This document shows positions 1-12,100 of a stretch of DNA of 64,000 nucleotides, in pieces. Under the pieces are notes generated by a model, which saw only the letters and a program-made list of their open reading frames with translations, searched no databases and was not told where the DNA came from. The translations under genes were made by a program, and so were the position numbers. The stretch is from Channallabes apus (taxonomy: Eukaryota; Chordata; Actinopteri; Siluriformes; Clariidae), in the NCBI GenBank assembly GCA_030522415.1, contig CM060105.1, positions 12,487,206-12,551,205 of the forward strand, in the 5' to 3' direction. Within the stretch, counting starts at the first letter, position 1. Every line of letters begins with the position of its first letter.

Positions 1-83
1 AAGGTATGGGTTAGGACGTGTTAGCATTAAACAAGTATGTAGTGTATGCAGACATGTTTGTAAGGAAGTGTGCTTGTTTTAAG

Positions 84-3000
84 GGTAAAGGAAAGGAGAT
101 GACGTACTGGCTGAAAGGAGTAACAGGACAGAAGTACAATCTGCCCACTCCACCTACAGCGTAAGAACATTCCTCTAATATGAATGATAAAAGTAATGCA
201 TGGGTATATGATATATATATTCAATATATACAGTATATACATTTTTTACACTGAAAGACAAAAAAAAAAGTTTGTGTGCTGTCTAAAAAGTTTAATGAAG
301 TTAATTTTTAAACCTTTCTGAAAGAACAATCCATATACAGTTATTATAAAGAGAGAGCTTGAAAGAACATAGGTCATTTATGAAAATGGCTGAATTGTTA
401 ACCAGCCGATGATGATGATGTAACTTTGAAGAGTGGTAGACGTACTGTATTACACCAGTTTGTTTGTGCCAGGAAATGCTCAGAATACATAAAATATTGA
501 AAACAGTGCCATCCTGTGGTTGGCAAAAAAAAAATCATATCAAGAAGCTATGTGGTGAAGTAAGCTCCTTCATATAAAGCAAACATCACTGATATAGACT
601 TGTAATAGAACTTATACTTATCAATATGAGTCATTATTATGGGGGGCATGGAGGCTTAGTGGTTAGCACCATCGCCTTGCACCTCCAGGGTCCAGGTTCG
701 ATTCCCACCTCAGGGTCTGTGTGTGCATGTTCTCCCGGTGCTTGGTGGGTTTCCTCCGGGTACTCCGGTTTCCTCCCACAGTCCAGACATGCAGATTAGG
801 TTAATTGGTGTCCACAAATTGCATGGAAATGAGTGAGTGTGTGAATATGTGTGCCATGAGATAGATTGGCACCCTGTCCAGGGTGTAAACCGAATCATGG
901 GATAGGCTCCAGGCCCCCTGCAACCCTGCACACAGAATTAAGCAGTATAGGTGATAAGTGATTATTACTGTGTTTGTGATACTGTACATCTAGTGGTAAC
1001 TAGTGATACAGCTGAGCAAACTCAACTATTAAAACCAACTACATAAAACACAAGTGTGGTGCTACTTTGTTTACTTTGTGTCTTAGCTCATTTATTTTAC
1101 ACTGTATATGGACATCAGCACAACCAGTGTTCATATTTACCACCGCCAGACACTTTTAGAACTTAATAACCCAATAAAAAACATTCAAGATGAGATGTGT
1201 GAGACCTCGGCTTTCTTCGGGACCCAGGCCTCCAGTCCTCTGTGTTGCCAGATGCCGGTGGCCGGAGGTGGGGACATCGTAAGGTGTGCGCAAAGAAGTG
1301 GAAGCGCGGCAAGTGGATGGGAGTCTGTGCTAGCCTAAAACCAAAACCTAGCTGGCCGGCTCTTCTGTCCATCATCAAATCAAATGTCTGCTCCCTAGAA
1401 AATAAACTGGACTACATCCGACTCCAACAGACTACACAGCGTGAGTTTAGGAACTGCTGCATCTTTGTTTTCATGGAGACATGGCTCAACGACAGAGTTC
1501 CAGATGCCGCCATTCAACTAGATGATCTAGCTTCGTTTCGCGCCAACAGAAATGCAGCTCTGTGCGGTAAGACCCGCGGTGGTGGCTTATGTCTTTACAT
1601 CAGCACGGAATGTAAGAACTCTGTGCTAGTTTCTAGCTTTTGCTCATCGTTGATGAAGATTCTGACTGTTAGATGCAGACCTTTTTATTTACCACAGGAA
1701 TTTACCACTGCTTTCATTATCGGACTGTATGTTCCACCTAGCGCTAATGCTAAGGAGGCGCTCTGTGAACTGTATACAAGGATCAGTATTCTGCAGAACA
1801 CACACCCGATGGACTGTTTATTGTTGCTGGAGATTTCATGCATGCAAATCTCATGTCAGTGCTTCCTAAATTCCATCAGTATGTGGACTTTTGTAACGAG
1901 AGGGGAAAACAAGCTTGTTTACACAAACATCCCCGGCACATATCGGGCAGAACCGCGCATCCACTTCGGCTACTCAGACCACATCTCTAATTCCAGAGAT
2001 ACATACAATCAATACCGACCACTCGTCACGCGTATGAAGTACGGTTCTGAAGCAGGTGAAAACCTGGCCGGCAGGAGCCATCTCTGCTCTTCATGACTGT
2101 TTCGAGAACACTTGCTGGAACACGTCATCAGTGACCAGCTACATCAATAAATGCACCGATGACATCACTGTCTCCAAGAGTATCATCTCATGACCCAACC
2201 AGAAACCGTGGATTACTGCGGAGGTGCGTGCACTTCTGAGGACCAGAGACTCTGCCTTCAGAGCGGGGGACAAGGTGGCCTTAAGAACAGCAAGGGTTAA
2301 ACTGTCCTGGGCCATCAGAGATGCAAATCGCACCCACGCCCATGTGGCCGGGCATACAAGCCATCACTAACTACAGGACATCATCACCTGCCATCATCTT
2401 ATATTGTGATGGTGACGGTTCCCTTCCAGAAGTGCTGAACAGCTTCTACGCATGGTTCAACATGCGAGCTCAACATGACTGTGAGCAAGACCACTCCTCC
2501 TCCTCTGAATGACCAGGTGCTGTGCTCTCCTCAGAGTCAACCCACGTAAAGCTGCTGGACCAGACAACATCCCAGGCAGAGTGCTCATAGAATGTGCAGA
2601 ACAGCTCGCAGTTGTTCTCACCGACATCTTGTTTTGCTGCATTTAATAAACATTACCTAAATCACACAAATAGGGAATGCCTATGTGCAAAGGACGAAAC
2701 ATTACCGGTGTCAAATTCTGTAAAAATAAGCGCAACACTCACCTTAGAAAAGGTCCTTGGAAATGTAGTCCCCGGCTGTTCTCGACGCAGTAAACAATTT
2801 ATTTTATTTTATTTATTATTTTACCTTTATTTAACCAGGCAAGACAGATTAAGAACATGTTTCTTAGGGTGCTTTCACACCTATAGTTCGATTGCTTTAG
2901 TCCGCACCAGTCAGAAAAATGTTACAATGTAGTAAACAGACTATTTTCAGAAAATCGCGCCACTTTCAATAATCAAGGAGGAACAGCTTTGTTTTGCGCT

Positions 3001-6000
3001 CATGGCGCTGATCCTCACGCACTACATTGTACGTGCAAAACATTATTTTCAGATAATTAATTTCGAACACGATTCGCGGCTGCGACTCCAAACCAGCTTC
3101 CTGGTTTATTCATCTCGCCGACGGCGCATCGTGCGCTTCTTCAGAGAGAAGAGACGTGCCCTCCTCCTCAATGATCACTTTGTTATTAGCCGGCGATCTT
3201 CCTGCAGATCCATCAGGTAATCCGTTGGCCGATCAAAACAGCCCAGCCACACATTTTTCATCTTTAATGTGAATACAGAGAGGCACTTAATTTCTTCGGC
3301 ACTCCACGTTTCTCCGCGGTTTGATTTCATCGCGAGTCGAGCTTGAAAAATTTAATCGAGTCATCAGGAAGGGAAAATTATTTTACCCGCAACCCCAAAA
3401 TGCATTAAACTATACCATTTCATCAGATTTGGTTTGGTTGTTTTCACACCAGACGAACTGTACCAAAGTAGAGCGGATAAAGCAGTCCGAGACCACCCCT
3501 TCAGGCAGGTCTCGGATCGATTGATTTGGTGCGCACCAAAGTACCGAGATTGCATTCACATCAACGCAAACGAACTGAACCAAGGGACCAAACACGTTTG
3601 GTGCGCACCAAATGCTGTAGGTGTGAAAGCACCCTTATTTACAACTGTGGCCTGAAACAAACTCACACCTTCGGCAACGTACTGGGGGTACTGGCCTCGC
3701 AATGGGAGGCAGTCCTTTTATTATTTTATATTGCAAACCACTACAACTTACGCAAATAAAACGAGGTAGATTTATGGTGAATAAAATAGCAAATACTAAG
3801 CAAAGGATTCAATGGAAAATAAAAGAACACAAAGGCTTGTGAACTTAAATTAACAATGCATACTAACACTGCCCAATAACCAAAGAACCGAAGAACCATT
3901 CAAAAGTCCAACAGAACTCTCTTATACCCTTGTCCTGTGACTCATGTTCTAACAGCCTAATGCTACTAACCAAATAGCAGGCCTTGAACTTAAGGTAAAT
4001 ACTGGCAAACAAAAGCTAAGCTTATACTGCTTCTAACTAGACCTAACAACTTCAGCAGAATACATATTTTTATCTTAGGGCTGGCTTCCTGCCAAACTAG
4101 AACATAATGTACAGCAGTAGCAGACGTGACTCTATGCAGTTCGTCTTTAGGTGTGAAGAACATTGCTGGTAACTGCAGCCTTGCAGATCCACTTCTCTCT
4201 GTGCACGGGCTACAGCCATGTCCGGTTGAGGGGCCTCTGCTGCAGTTTCCCTCAATGGGCCTCTGCGCTTCTTCCTGAGTCTTCGTTGAGTTTTCATCTT
4301 TGAAACATATCTCCTAAAGTACGCTGAGACATATGACAACTTAGGGCATTAGCCAGTTCCACAACAATCTTCAACATCTCTCTGAGCAGCGTCGTCATTC
4401 CCACATGCTGTTGCACTCACACCCATCATCATGAAGTGCTTCAAGCTGCTCATGAAGTACTTCAAGCGGCTCTAACACAATTGTACTTCTTGTTAAGGTG
4501 GTGGAGATGGCTTTGTCCATCAAACGGTTTGAATGATACGTAAATTGCAGTGATTCCTGCTGCCCCCCTCACTGGAATCACTGCAATTCACGTTGAGCAT
4601 TCGATACAATCATCTCCCAACACCTGATTGGGAAGCTGAGCCTGTTGGGCCTGAACACCTCCCTCTATAACTGGATCCTGGACTTTCTAACCGAAGGCCC
4701 CAGTCAGTTTGGATCGGGAACCGCACCTCCAGCACCACCACAATGAGCACTGGGGGCCCCCAGGGCTGTGTGCTCAGTCCCCTGTTGTTCACACAGCTGA
4801 CTCATGAATGTATAGCAACACAGCTCCATTCATATCATCAAGTTTGCTGATGACACAACCGATGATCAGCAAGAACGAGGAGTCAGCATACAGAGAGGAA
4901 GTGCAGAGGTTCACAGAGTGGTGTAAGGACAACAACCTGTCTCTGAACGTCAATAAGACAAGAGAGATAGTTGTTGACTTCAGGAGGACATGATCACTCT
5001 CTGCTCAACATCGACGGCTCATATGTGGAGATCGTCAAGAGCACAAAATTGCTGGGTGTCCAACTGGAGGAGAACCTAACCTGGTCCCTCAACACCAGCT
5101 CTGTTCACAAGAAAGTCCAACAATATCTCTTCTTCCTGGGAAGGCTGAGGAGAGCCCAGCTTCCACCACCAATGCTCACCATCTTCTATAGAGGGACAAT
5201 CGAGAGGATGTTGAGCAGCTGCATCACTGTCAGGTTTGGGCATTGTGCCATATCGGATCGCAAGACTCTACAGCGGATAGTGAGGACAGCTGAGAAGATC
5301 ATTGGGGTCTCTGTCTATCGAAGACAGACATCTACACCACACGCTGCATCTGCAAAGCCACCAGCATTGTGGATGATCATACTCACCCCTCACACTTACT
5401 ATTCACCCTTCTGCCATCTGGAAAAAGGTTCCGAAGCATTCGAGCACTCACATCCAGAGTCTATAACAGTTTTCACCTGGAAGCCATCTGTCTCCTCAAT
5501 ACAAAGGGACTGGACTGATAAAACATACACACACAAAACACTCAGATGATTTAAATAACATCAGGACTGAACGGATAAACACACACATGCGCAAACACTG
5601 TGATCTACAACCATCTCACAATTTGTTCATACCGGCCAACCTGATCTCTTTTAGCACTATATTACAACATTTATCTTCTTGTTATTTTTGGAATAAATAA
5701 CAGAAATGTCAAATGTTTACTGTTTCTCTTCCCACTTCCTCAACTCATACCTCATTACTACAAAAATAGTGAAATGTGTTACGTTGTTGTGTTCGTCACT
5801 CTGTAGCTCTTTGTTTGCACTTTTGCACGTACACATTGTTGTCTCTTTTTTGCATAGAAGCAGTTTTAGGTTACCTCAAAAATAAGAAATATAAATCTGT
5901 CATATCTGAGCTCATCAGCTAATTTGGTCTCTTAGTTAGCTACTGTAGCTGGTTCCAGTAGAGTTTTGTTGTAAATTTATGTTGTTGCATGTATGTAGCA

Positions 6001-6261
6001 ACTTGACCCTGGAGGAACATTGTTTCATACACTGTGTACTGAACTGTATATGGTCGGAATTACTTACGTGTTCCGTTTTGTGTTAGAGAGAACTTCCAGC
6101 GGCTGCAGCAGGACCTGGCTGACCTGATCATCTCCACGCTTGCTAAACGAGGAAACGAGATAAGAAAGACTCTCTCCACACGGCAGCGCAGGAGAGAGAG
6201 ACCTGGCAGCGACGGCCTGCCCGAGTACCTGCACCTCACGGACCCGAGCACTTACCTGTAG
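84..6261 (+). CDS. gucy2c: Guanylate cyclase C (heat-stable enterotoxin / guanylin receptor), C-terminal two exons
   Basis: Coding exons are 84..160 and 6087..6261; the 5' exons lie before the window. Exon 84..160 follows an acceptor (ttttaag) and ends at GC|GTAAG in phase 2. Exon 6087..6261 follows tgttag and joins in phase to a TAG stop at 6259-6261. The peptide contains [19 protein letters not shown], the end of the cyclase catalytic domain (compare the TYWL and NLPTPPT signature of GC-C). It continues [14 protein letters not shown], a basic Arg/Lys stretch, then [14 protein letters not shown]. Known role of the family: a single-pass apical intestinal receptor that makes cGMP when bound by guanylin or uroguanylin. 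The tail ends in STYL where mammals have STYF, a likely PDZ ligand. The intron of about 5.9 kb is mostly nested transposons. Identity is recognised from remembered family motifs; confidence is high for a GC-C-type cyclase. Confidence 0.88.
641..958 (+). mobile_element. tRNA-derived SINE (family A)
   Basis: The head carries Pol III boxes: GGCTTAGTGGTTAGCAC (box A-like) and GGTTCGATTCCC (box B). The body has the conserved block with gtttcctcccacagtcc and gacatgcagattagg, then 'ttggcaccctgtccagggtg' and 'gataggctccaggccccc'. It ends near 'aagcagtataggtgataag'. Related copies or fragments lie at 26313-26525, 27411-27510, 32340-32635, 35398-35602, 37081-37460 and 63265-63470. The flanks 161-640 and 959-1160 are gucy2c intron with nothing recognisable. 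Confidence 0.75.
2630..4366 (-). mobile_element. Probable solo LTR inserted in the LINE
   Basis: The element begins TGTTTTGC and ends CCACAACA (TG...CA ends) and is flanked by the direct repeat ATCT at 2626-2629 and 4367-4370. A TATA-like ggtataagag and an AATAAA both read on the minus strand (around 3920 and 3725), which suggests minus orientation. Without the nested Harbinger element it is about 966 bp. No internal gag or pol region is present, so a solo LTR is the simplest reading. A large non-LTR element with a 4-bp duplication is the alternative. Confidence 0.55.
2867..3634. mobile_element. PIF/Harbinger-type MITE
   Basis: Terminal inverted repeats GGGTGCTTTCACACCTATAG at the left and the reverse complement of CTGTAGGTGTGAAAGCACCC at the right match at 19 of 20 bases. 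The flanking TTA duplication (2864-2866 and 3635-3637) is the usual Harbinger target. Internal ORFs (for example 3002-3220 plus) resemble no transposase. It is nested in the LTR and so is the youngest layer here. Confidence 0.75.
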
Positions 6262-6600
6262 CACTTTCTCACTCACTCACACAGTTTTGCAATCGAACTG
6301 GTCTAACTCACAGTTTAGCTCATCTCATGTTAGGGAATGTTGTCTAACAAGGACGAAACATGAGGACAGAATTAGAAAACGATGTTTTATATTTAAACAT
6401 TTCTTTCTTAATTTGCATTATATTAGATAATGTTTTCAGTGAACTATGAATCTCCCTTACTGTTTGGGGCTCTAGCAGATGCTGAAGCTTTAGAAAAGCA
6501 ATATGTATGTATTTTTTATGTTTTATATTAATCTCAGGTACTCCTTTGGAAAAGAAAAAAATATATATATTTAATAAACTATTAAAAAAATGTCTTATGT
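6262..6600 (+). terminator. gucy2c: gucy2c 3' UTR and poly(A) signal
   Basis: Sequence after the TAG stop is AT-rich and non-coding. A canonical AATAAA lies at 6573-6578 on the plus strand, about 310 bases after the stop, so cleavage is expected shortly after it, near 6590-6610. Confidence 0.6.
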
Positions 6601-8513
6601 TCTTTCCATGTGTACAGTGTATTTAAGCTAGTTATTGTAGTCTGATTTTTTATTTCATTGACATTATTTATATACTGTACATTAGAGTTTCATTTCTATA
6701 ATACAATCACAGACCATGCATTTTGAGGAGCAATCAAATTCAAATAGGACTCCCACATGGGAAATCTTTATTTGAGAGAGAGATGTACATAAAACATTGT
6801 CTCCACACTGTTTAATACACATCATGTCATGGCTTCTGTATATTCTCCTGATTAACCCTTTCTGTCATACAGCTACAAACCCAAGAAGTCCAGAACATTT
6901 TTCCTAAAAGGTAATCAGACTGATAATTGTCTACAAGGAGGCGCCAGGACATTGTTCTCCTGTCATATCAGAGGCGCAAATAATGTGCGTCTCAGGCTGC
7001 GTTCACACTGCAGACCCAAATCGGGTTTATTTATGTTTGCTCATATTTGATTCATAGCTTTGTTTCCCTTTTATAAGTATGAACAGGAAAAACTTTCACT
7101 AGAAAAGATAGAGGACAAGAATAAAGGTGGATTCCACTCCCTGGGTACTGAAGTAACAGACCTTCTAAATATTTAGGGGTGGTGATGATGGATAAACAAC
7201 TGGTCTGTGTTTGACTGCAGTGTCAAAAGAAAAGCTCAAAGTTTTAAAACTAAATGTGAAGAACCAAAAGACACTGAGTCGCTTAAATGGGTAAGGCTTA
7301 CTGATGAGAAAGGTTGGTAGTTCAAGCCCCATCAGCCTGCCACCATTGAGCCCTTGACTGCTGTATCCTGGCTGACCCTGAGCTCTTAATCCAGCTTAAT
7401 AACTGGGACTTAATGTACATATGACAAACAGCTGAATCTTACGTGGCCTTTCTGATGCATTCATCTTTGTGCATGGAAGTAAAATGGTATATACAGACTT
7501 TGGCATTGTTGAAATCATAGCATGGACAGCTTAACAAAATAATCAGATTTGGTCAGTAAAATCATATCCAGCTTAGAGAGGTTTTAGACTTTCAACTTAT
7601 CAAAGTTACCATATTTGTCCTTACTTTCTCTGTGCCGATTAAGTACATGCATCACATTATGCTAATAAATGACCATGATCAAAAAATGGACATGTGTAGA
7701 GTTCCAGGATCAATCACCTTACAAGTTTTAATATAAAATAAACAGTGTTGTGGTCTATGAGTTTAATGGCTGCTTTTATGACAGAAAGTCGATGCATTTA
7801 TAACATTCTAAAGTGGAGAACACAAATGTAGTGGTTGTTCAGGTTGCTTTAGAAACCCAAACCAGAAGCAGCATGTCTAAGAATGACATTAAGAAGTTGG
7901 ATTGCCTTCCAAGTAACATGCAGCTTTAAGCCACAAGTTACTTAATATTATGATTTTTCAAGGTTTTACATAGTCGATAGAAATGTTATAAATATCATGA
8001 GTGTGGAATTACACCTGGAGTTCAATGATGTCACAGATCATCCTAACAGTCTGTCTTTTCCTGGTTGTGTACAGGATCAGATTTTCTTTAGGCTCCAATC
8101 GACATGTATTATGTATTTGTTTATGATGTATTTCTTTATTTAAAACTGATATGCTAAACCATATTAATGTTTGCTAAACTCCCACGCCATGACGTGTCCT
8201 CTTCACGACATCGCCAGTGTTCTTCACACACTCTCATGACATCCTGTATGACAACATCTTTAACCCCACGATCACCACAGAATAGAATGTGGATGATGTA
8301 ATGAGAAACAAAAAACGGCTACAACGCAAGTAGAATGCACGAAAATGTTTTATATGCAGCATTTCATACATCTGTTTCTCCTATATGATTCACATTAACT
8401 GGAGAAAAATGGCTCATGTCTAATATAAATCTTTGTATTTCACCAAGAAATTATATTTAAAAGAATATTCATACCTATAGATTTTTTTTTAATTATTCAC
8501 AACCATGATAAAA
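6600..8513. other. Intergenic stretch between gucy2c and SP-like gene B
   Basis: No coding exon was found on either strand. A degenerate tRNA-SINE-like stretch lies at about 7290-7440 (ggttggtagttcaagccccatcagcctgccaccattgagcccttgac). The phrase 'ctgcgttcacactgcagac' at about 6998-7016 resembles an isolated transposon end. The rest is AT-rich and featureless to the eye. Confidence 0.4.
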
Positions 8514-9047
8514 TAGGGCTGGGCGATAAAAAAACGGTATCAGTATTTATTGACGGTACACCATTGTCGATAACGATAAAAAAAAAAAAATGTTCGGTAT
8601 GAAGCGTTATAGTTTTTCACCTTTGCCTTAATCTCAACAGCCTATCAGATCTCCCGATGAATGAGCGTGCCACGAGTGACCAGAAAACAGCCAATAAGCT
8701 TATGCAGCCACGCCACGTTGTGTCCTCACCAACTCGTGTCAGAATAACACATGCGAAAATGTGTTTACACTTTACAATTGCACACACTTGTAACATTTTA
8801 TTTAAGTTTAAGTGTCTCTTTAATACTTATATTTAGTTTATTATAAGACATAATAGACAATATATTTTTGTTCACATTTTTTTGTTTTTGACTATTAAAA
8901 TTATTTGTTGGTAAATTAAAATAAAGTGGTTAAATTCAATTTTTTTTTTCTACTGGTCTTCATTCATAAATATTAAATAATTACCGATACCGAACGGTAT
9001 GGAACATTGTATCGTGATAATTTTTTTTGCTGTATCGCCCAGCCCTA
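8514..9047. mobile_element. hAT-type MITE at the 3' end of SP-like gene B
   Basis: Terminal inverted repeats TAGGGCTGGGCGATA and TATCGCCCAGCCCTA are flanked by an 8-bp direct repeat, tgataaaa (8506-8513) and cgataaaa (9048-9055), one mismatch. The 534-bp inside has no ORF. It lies 92 bases past the gene B stop codon and holds the nearest AATAAA on the minus strand (reverse of 8837-8842), so it probably forms part of that 3' UTR. Confidence 0.75.
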
Positions 9048-9138
9048 CGATAAAATACATAAAATTCACGTTTTCCCAAACAGAAATATGCACACGCGTG
9101 CGCACACATACATTCAGTGTTCTGACGTTCAAGATGGC

Positions 9139-12100
9139 TCACGAGGGCTTTTTTTTCCTGGACTTCTTGCAGAAGGAGCAGGTCCAATGATCACTGCACA
9201 CACACAAATTAAAAGATTAAACCTTTTGTACTGAGGTCATTCTAAACATCTAATCATCTGCACATCCCTGTGTCACTTGCGCTCCTTCCTCTGTTTATTC
9301 TCTCTCACCTGACTATGTCGTCGTCCCTTAAAGCCGGTTTGTGACAGTGATGATGGAAGGCACGTGGACATGTCCTACAACACACCAGATCTCCATCAAC
9401 TTTGCATTTAAAGCACCAGTCATCATTGTTCTGATCCAGCTAGGGTAGAGAAACACAAACATAAAATGACATTATTTTAAAAACTAAGGTGGTACATAAA
9501 TTGAGTAAACTTAGGCATCCCGTAGCGCAAATATTACTAGTAAAAGTAGACATTCTCCATTTACTGGTTACCTCCCACCTCTGGTTGTTACCATAGAAAC
9601 GGTGACATACCAATGCATTAATAAACCTGAGACTTGCAGCTGCAGTACAGTCAGACCCTTAATGCCTTGATTAAAATGCTATCGAAAGCCTGCCAGAAGG
9701 ACGTACCAGATGTGGAAGGTCTCCTGTGCAGATGTGACACAAGCAGTTCAACATGTGAGGCTTCAACACCCTCCTCTAGAATGAACACCAAACACAAGCA
9801 TAAGGAACAAATCTTCATCACAAACAGATGTGATTCAGGTCAGATTCAGACTTGATTTAAGTCCACGAATGAGGTGTTTGCGTGAATTACAGTTGGATCA
9901 TCACCATTAAGAGCTCTCCCAGAGGTTCACCATCATCTTTCATGATGTCTCGTCTCCAGTTTCCGTTGGTTGTGTTTTGGTTGAGGAAGTCCTTGGGGGT
10001 GAGCCAGGCATCCTGCGTCCTGATGCATTTTCCATGAGTCTCTAAAACATAGGAGTCATGTGAAAATTATTTAATATTAAAAACATGTATATAAAATACT
10101 CCACAGCGCTGTTAATTTTACAAAATAGTTAGTCAGAAAATGTTGATTACTTTTCTCCAAACAGCAACTGCACTTGGTCTAGGACTTGAAAGAAACAGGG
10201 GCAGGAACTAAGACCTTGTTCTGCTATTCCAAATCTGGCATATACAGAACGGAATTCGATTGCTTTCATGTAGGTTGAACATCCCTCACACGATGCGGAA
10301 GGTCAAACCTTTGAAGAGCTCTTGCATTAATAATTCTACAGTACAATTTTATTTTACTTTGTTCTCTCTGTAGACTTTAAGCCTTTATAATTTTGAATTA
10401 TCTTCATGTGTTTATTTTAAAATATCATTTTGTAGAACGTTGATATGCTTTACGAGGCATTTTGGTCCCATTACCTGCTAATATCCTGAACGATATCTAC
10501 GCTAATTCTTTTCCACCTGTTCTTCCAATCCCGAGGCATCTGGAGATGTGGCAGCTCCAGTAGACAGAGGCCAACCATGCGAGGATCTTGAGGCATCCAG
10601 AGAAGGACCACCTCCAGCTGGATTCTGCTTCATGATGGTTTGGATCTACCCATGCTGCTCCTGAGCTTCTAGTGATCCAGACCCCATCTGTCCTCTGCAC
10701 CTGCTGACTCGTCCCTGTGCTGAACTGGACTCCATGATATCTTGGATAACTTCTGTTATACTGCACTTCCAGCAGCCTAACACGTTATATAATTTCTGTT
10801 ATCACCCAGATGAGGATGGGTTCCCTGTTGAGTTTGGTTCCTCTCAAGGTTTCTTCCTATTGCCATCTCGGGGAGTTTTTCCTTGCCACCGTCGCCCTCG
10901 GCTTGCTCAACAGGGACAATGTTATAATCTCATTATTATCTAAACACATTTTTTCTTACTCATACACAGTTCCATACATTTTCTTTTCATTTTGTGAAGC
11001 TGCTTTGAGACAATAACCGTTGTTAAAAGCGCTATATAAATCAAATTTAATTGAATTACCACCAAGTATGTAAAGACGGCGCCCATTAATTTTCTTTGCA
11101 AGACAAGTGAAGATAAATCTTTTTTAACCCTGAGGCAGATTTACACCTTATCAGCAACAACATGTTTGACAATACCCCAGCTCTGCAGGGACTCATTAAA
11201 GAGGCTAACGGTTGCAGGTATAAACCACCCCCCATAACGATTCCTTTGTGCAGCAACCCAGTTTTAGTCTGTTACTGAATGTGCTCTTTTGTTTTGTTAA
11301 GAAAGCACTGAGTGGGTGAGAGTGATTGTTCAGAATGGATTGTATTTTTTTTTTGGACCTCCGTCTCCACTGAGTCCAATTCGGGTGGCAGATAAAACAC
11401 ATTCAAAATGGCCCGCAAACACCAAAGGACCCAAGCCTTCTTATGAAAGACACAATGCTGTCCTTTCTTCTATACAGCCTCTGCGCTTTGATCCAGTCCC
11501 ATTTGTCATCCAGATACATTTACATTTAGCAGATGCTCTTATCCAGAGCGATTTACATTTTTATCTCATTACACATCTGAGCAATTTAGAGTTAAGGGCC
11601 TTGCTCAAGGGCCCAACAGTGGCAACTTGGTGGTTGAGGGGTTTGAACCTGGGATCTTCTGAACCGTAGTCCAATGCCTTAACCACTGAGTTACCCCTGA
11701 TACACACCGCCATGTACGTTTACTAGACTACAGTGAGTTTTTGAGCTTTCTGTAGTTGATGGACCCTTGTTCCTGGAGGATGTTTTTGTTTCACTGTATA
11801 CTGAACTGTAAATGGTTGAAATGACAAGATCAAGTCAAGTGAGGTAGGCTTTTGTTAAGTGTTTAGGTGATGTTCATCTGCAGATCATTCTCCTGTCCAT
11901 TCCATATATACCTGAACAGAGGCTTTGTCAAATTTTTGCAGATGGCACACTTCACGGTTGTATCTACAGTCAGAAGTGCGCCTTGCAGAGTGTCTGTGCT
12001 GCTAATGACTCTGTCCCATACACAGTCCTTGAGCCGTACAAACTGGTCTACCAGTTAAATAGTCCATGATCCAGAATATGATAGATGGTTCAATTTGCAT

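Larger units (their letters stand above)
1160..5705 (+). mobile_element. Degenerate L2/CR1-type LINE, split by a nested LTR
   Basis: The first part, about 1160-2629, encodes remnants of the apurinic endonuclease domain ([45 protein letters not shown]). The second part, 4371-5705, encodes reverse transcriptase remnants ([21 protein letters not shown]; later [12 protein letters not shown] and [11 protein letters not shown]). Many stops and frameshifts show it is dead. Removing 2630..4370 rejoins the frame exactly as ACC GAC ATC TTC AAC ATC TCT, which proves the middle is a later insertion. The clade (L2/CR1 versus Rex1) is not certain. It lies in the last gucy2c intron. Confidence 0.75.

Noticed and set aside
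8160..8300. Possible terminal exon of gene B on the minus strand (reading MRVCEEHWRCREEDTS)
   Set aside because: The acceptor gives the wrong phase after the PHD exon and the exon at 9139..9193 completes the finger perfectly.
9634..9855. 73-aa plus-strand ORF (MQLQYSQTLNALIK...)
   Set aside because: It is antisense to the gene B exon 9707..9775, which has good splice sites, a phase match and a homologous exon in gene A.
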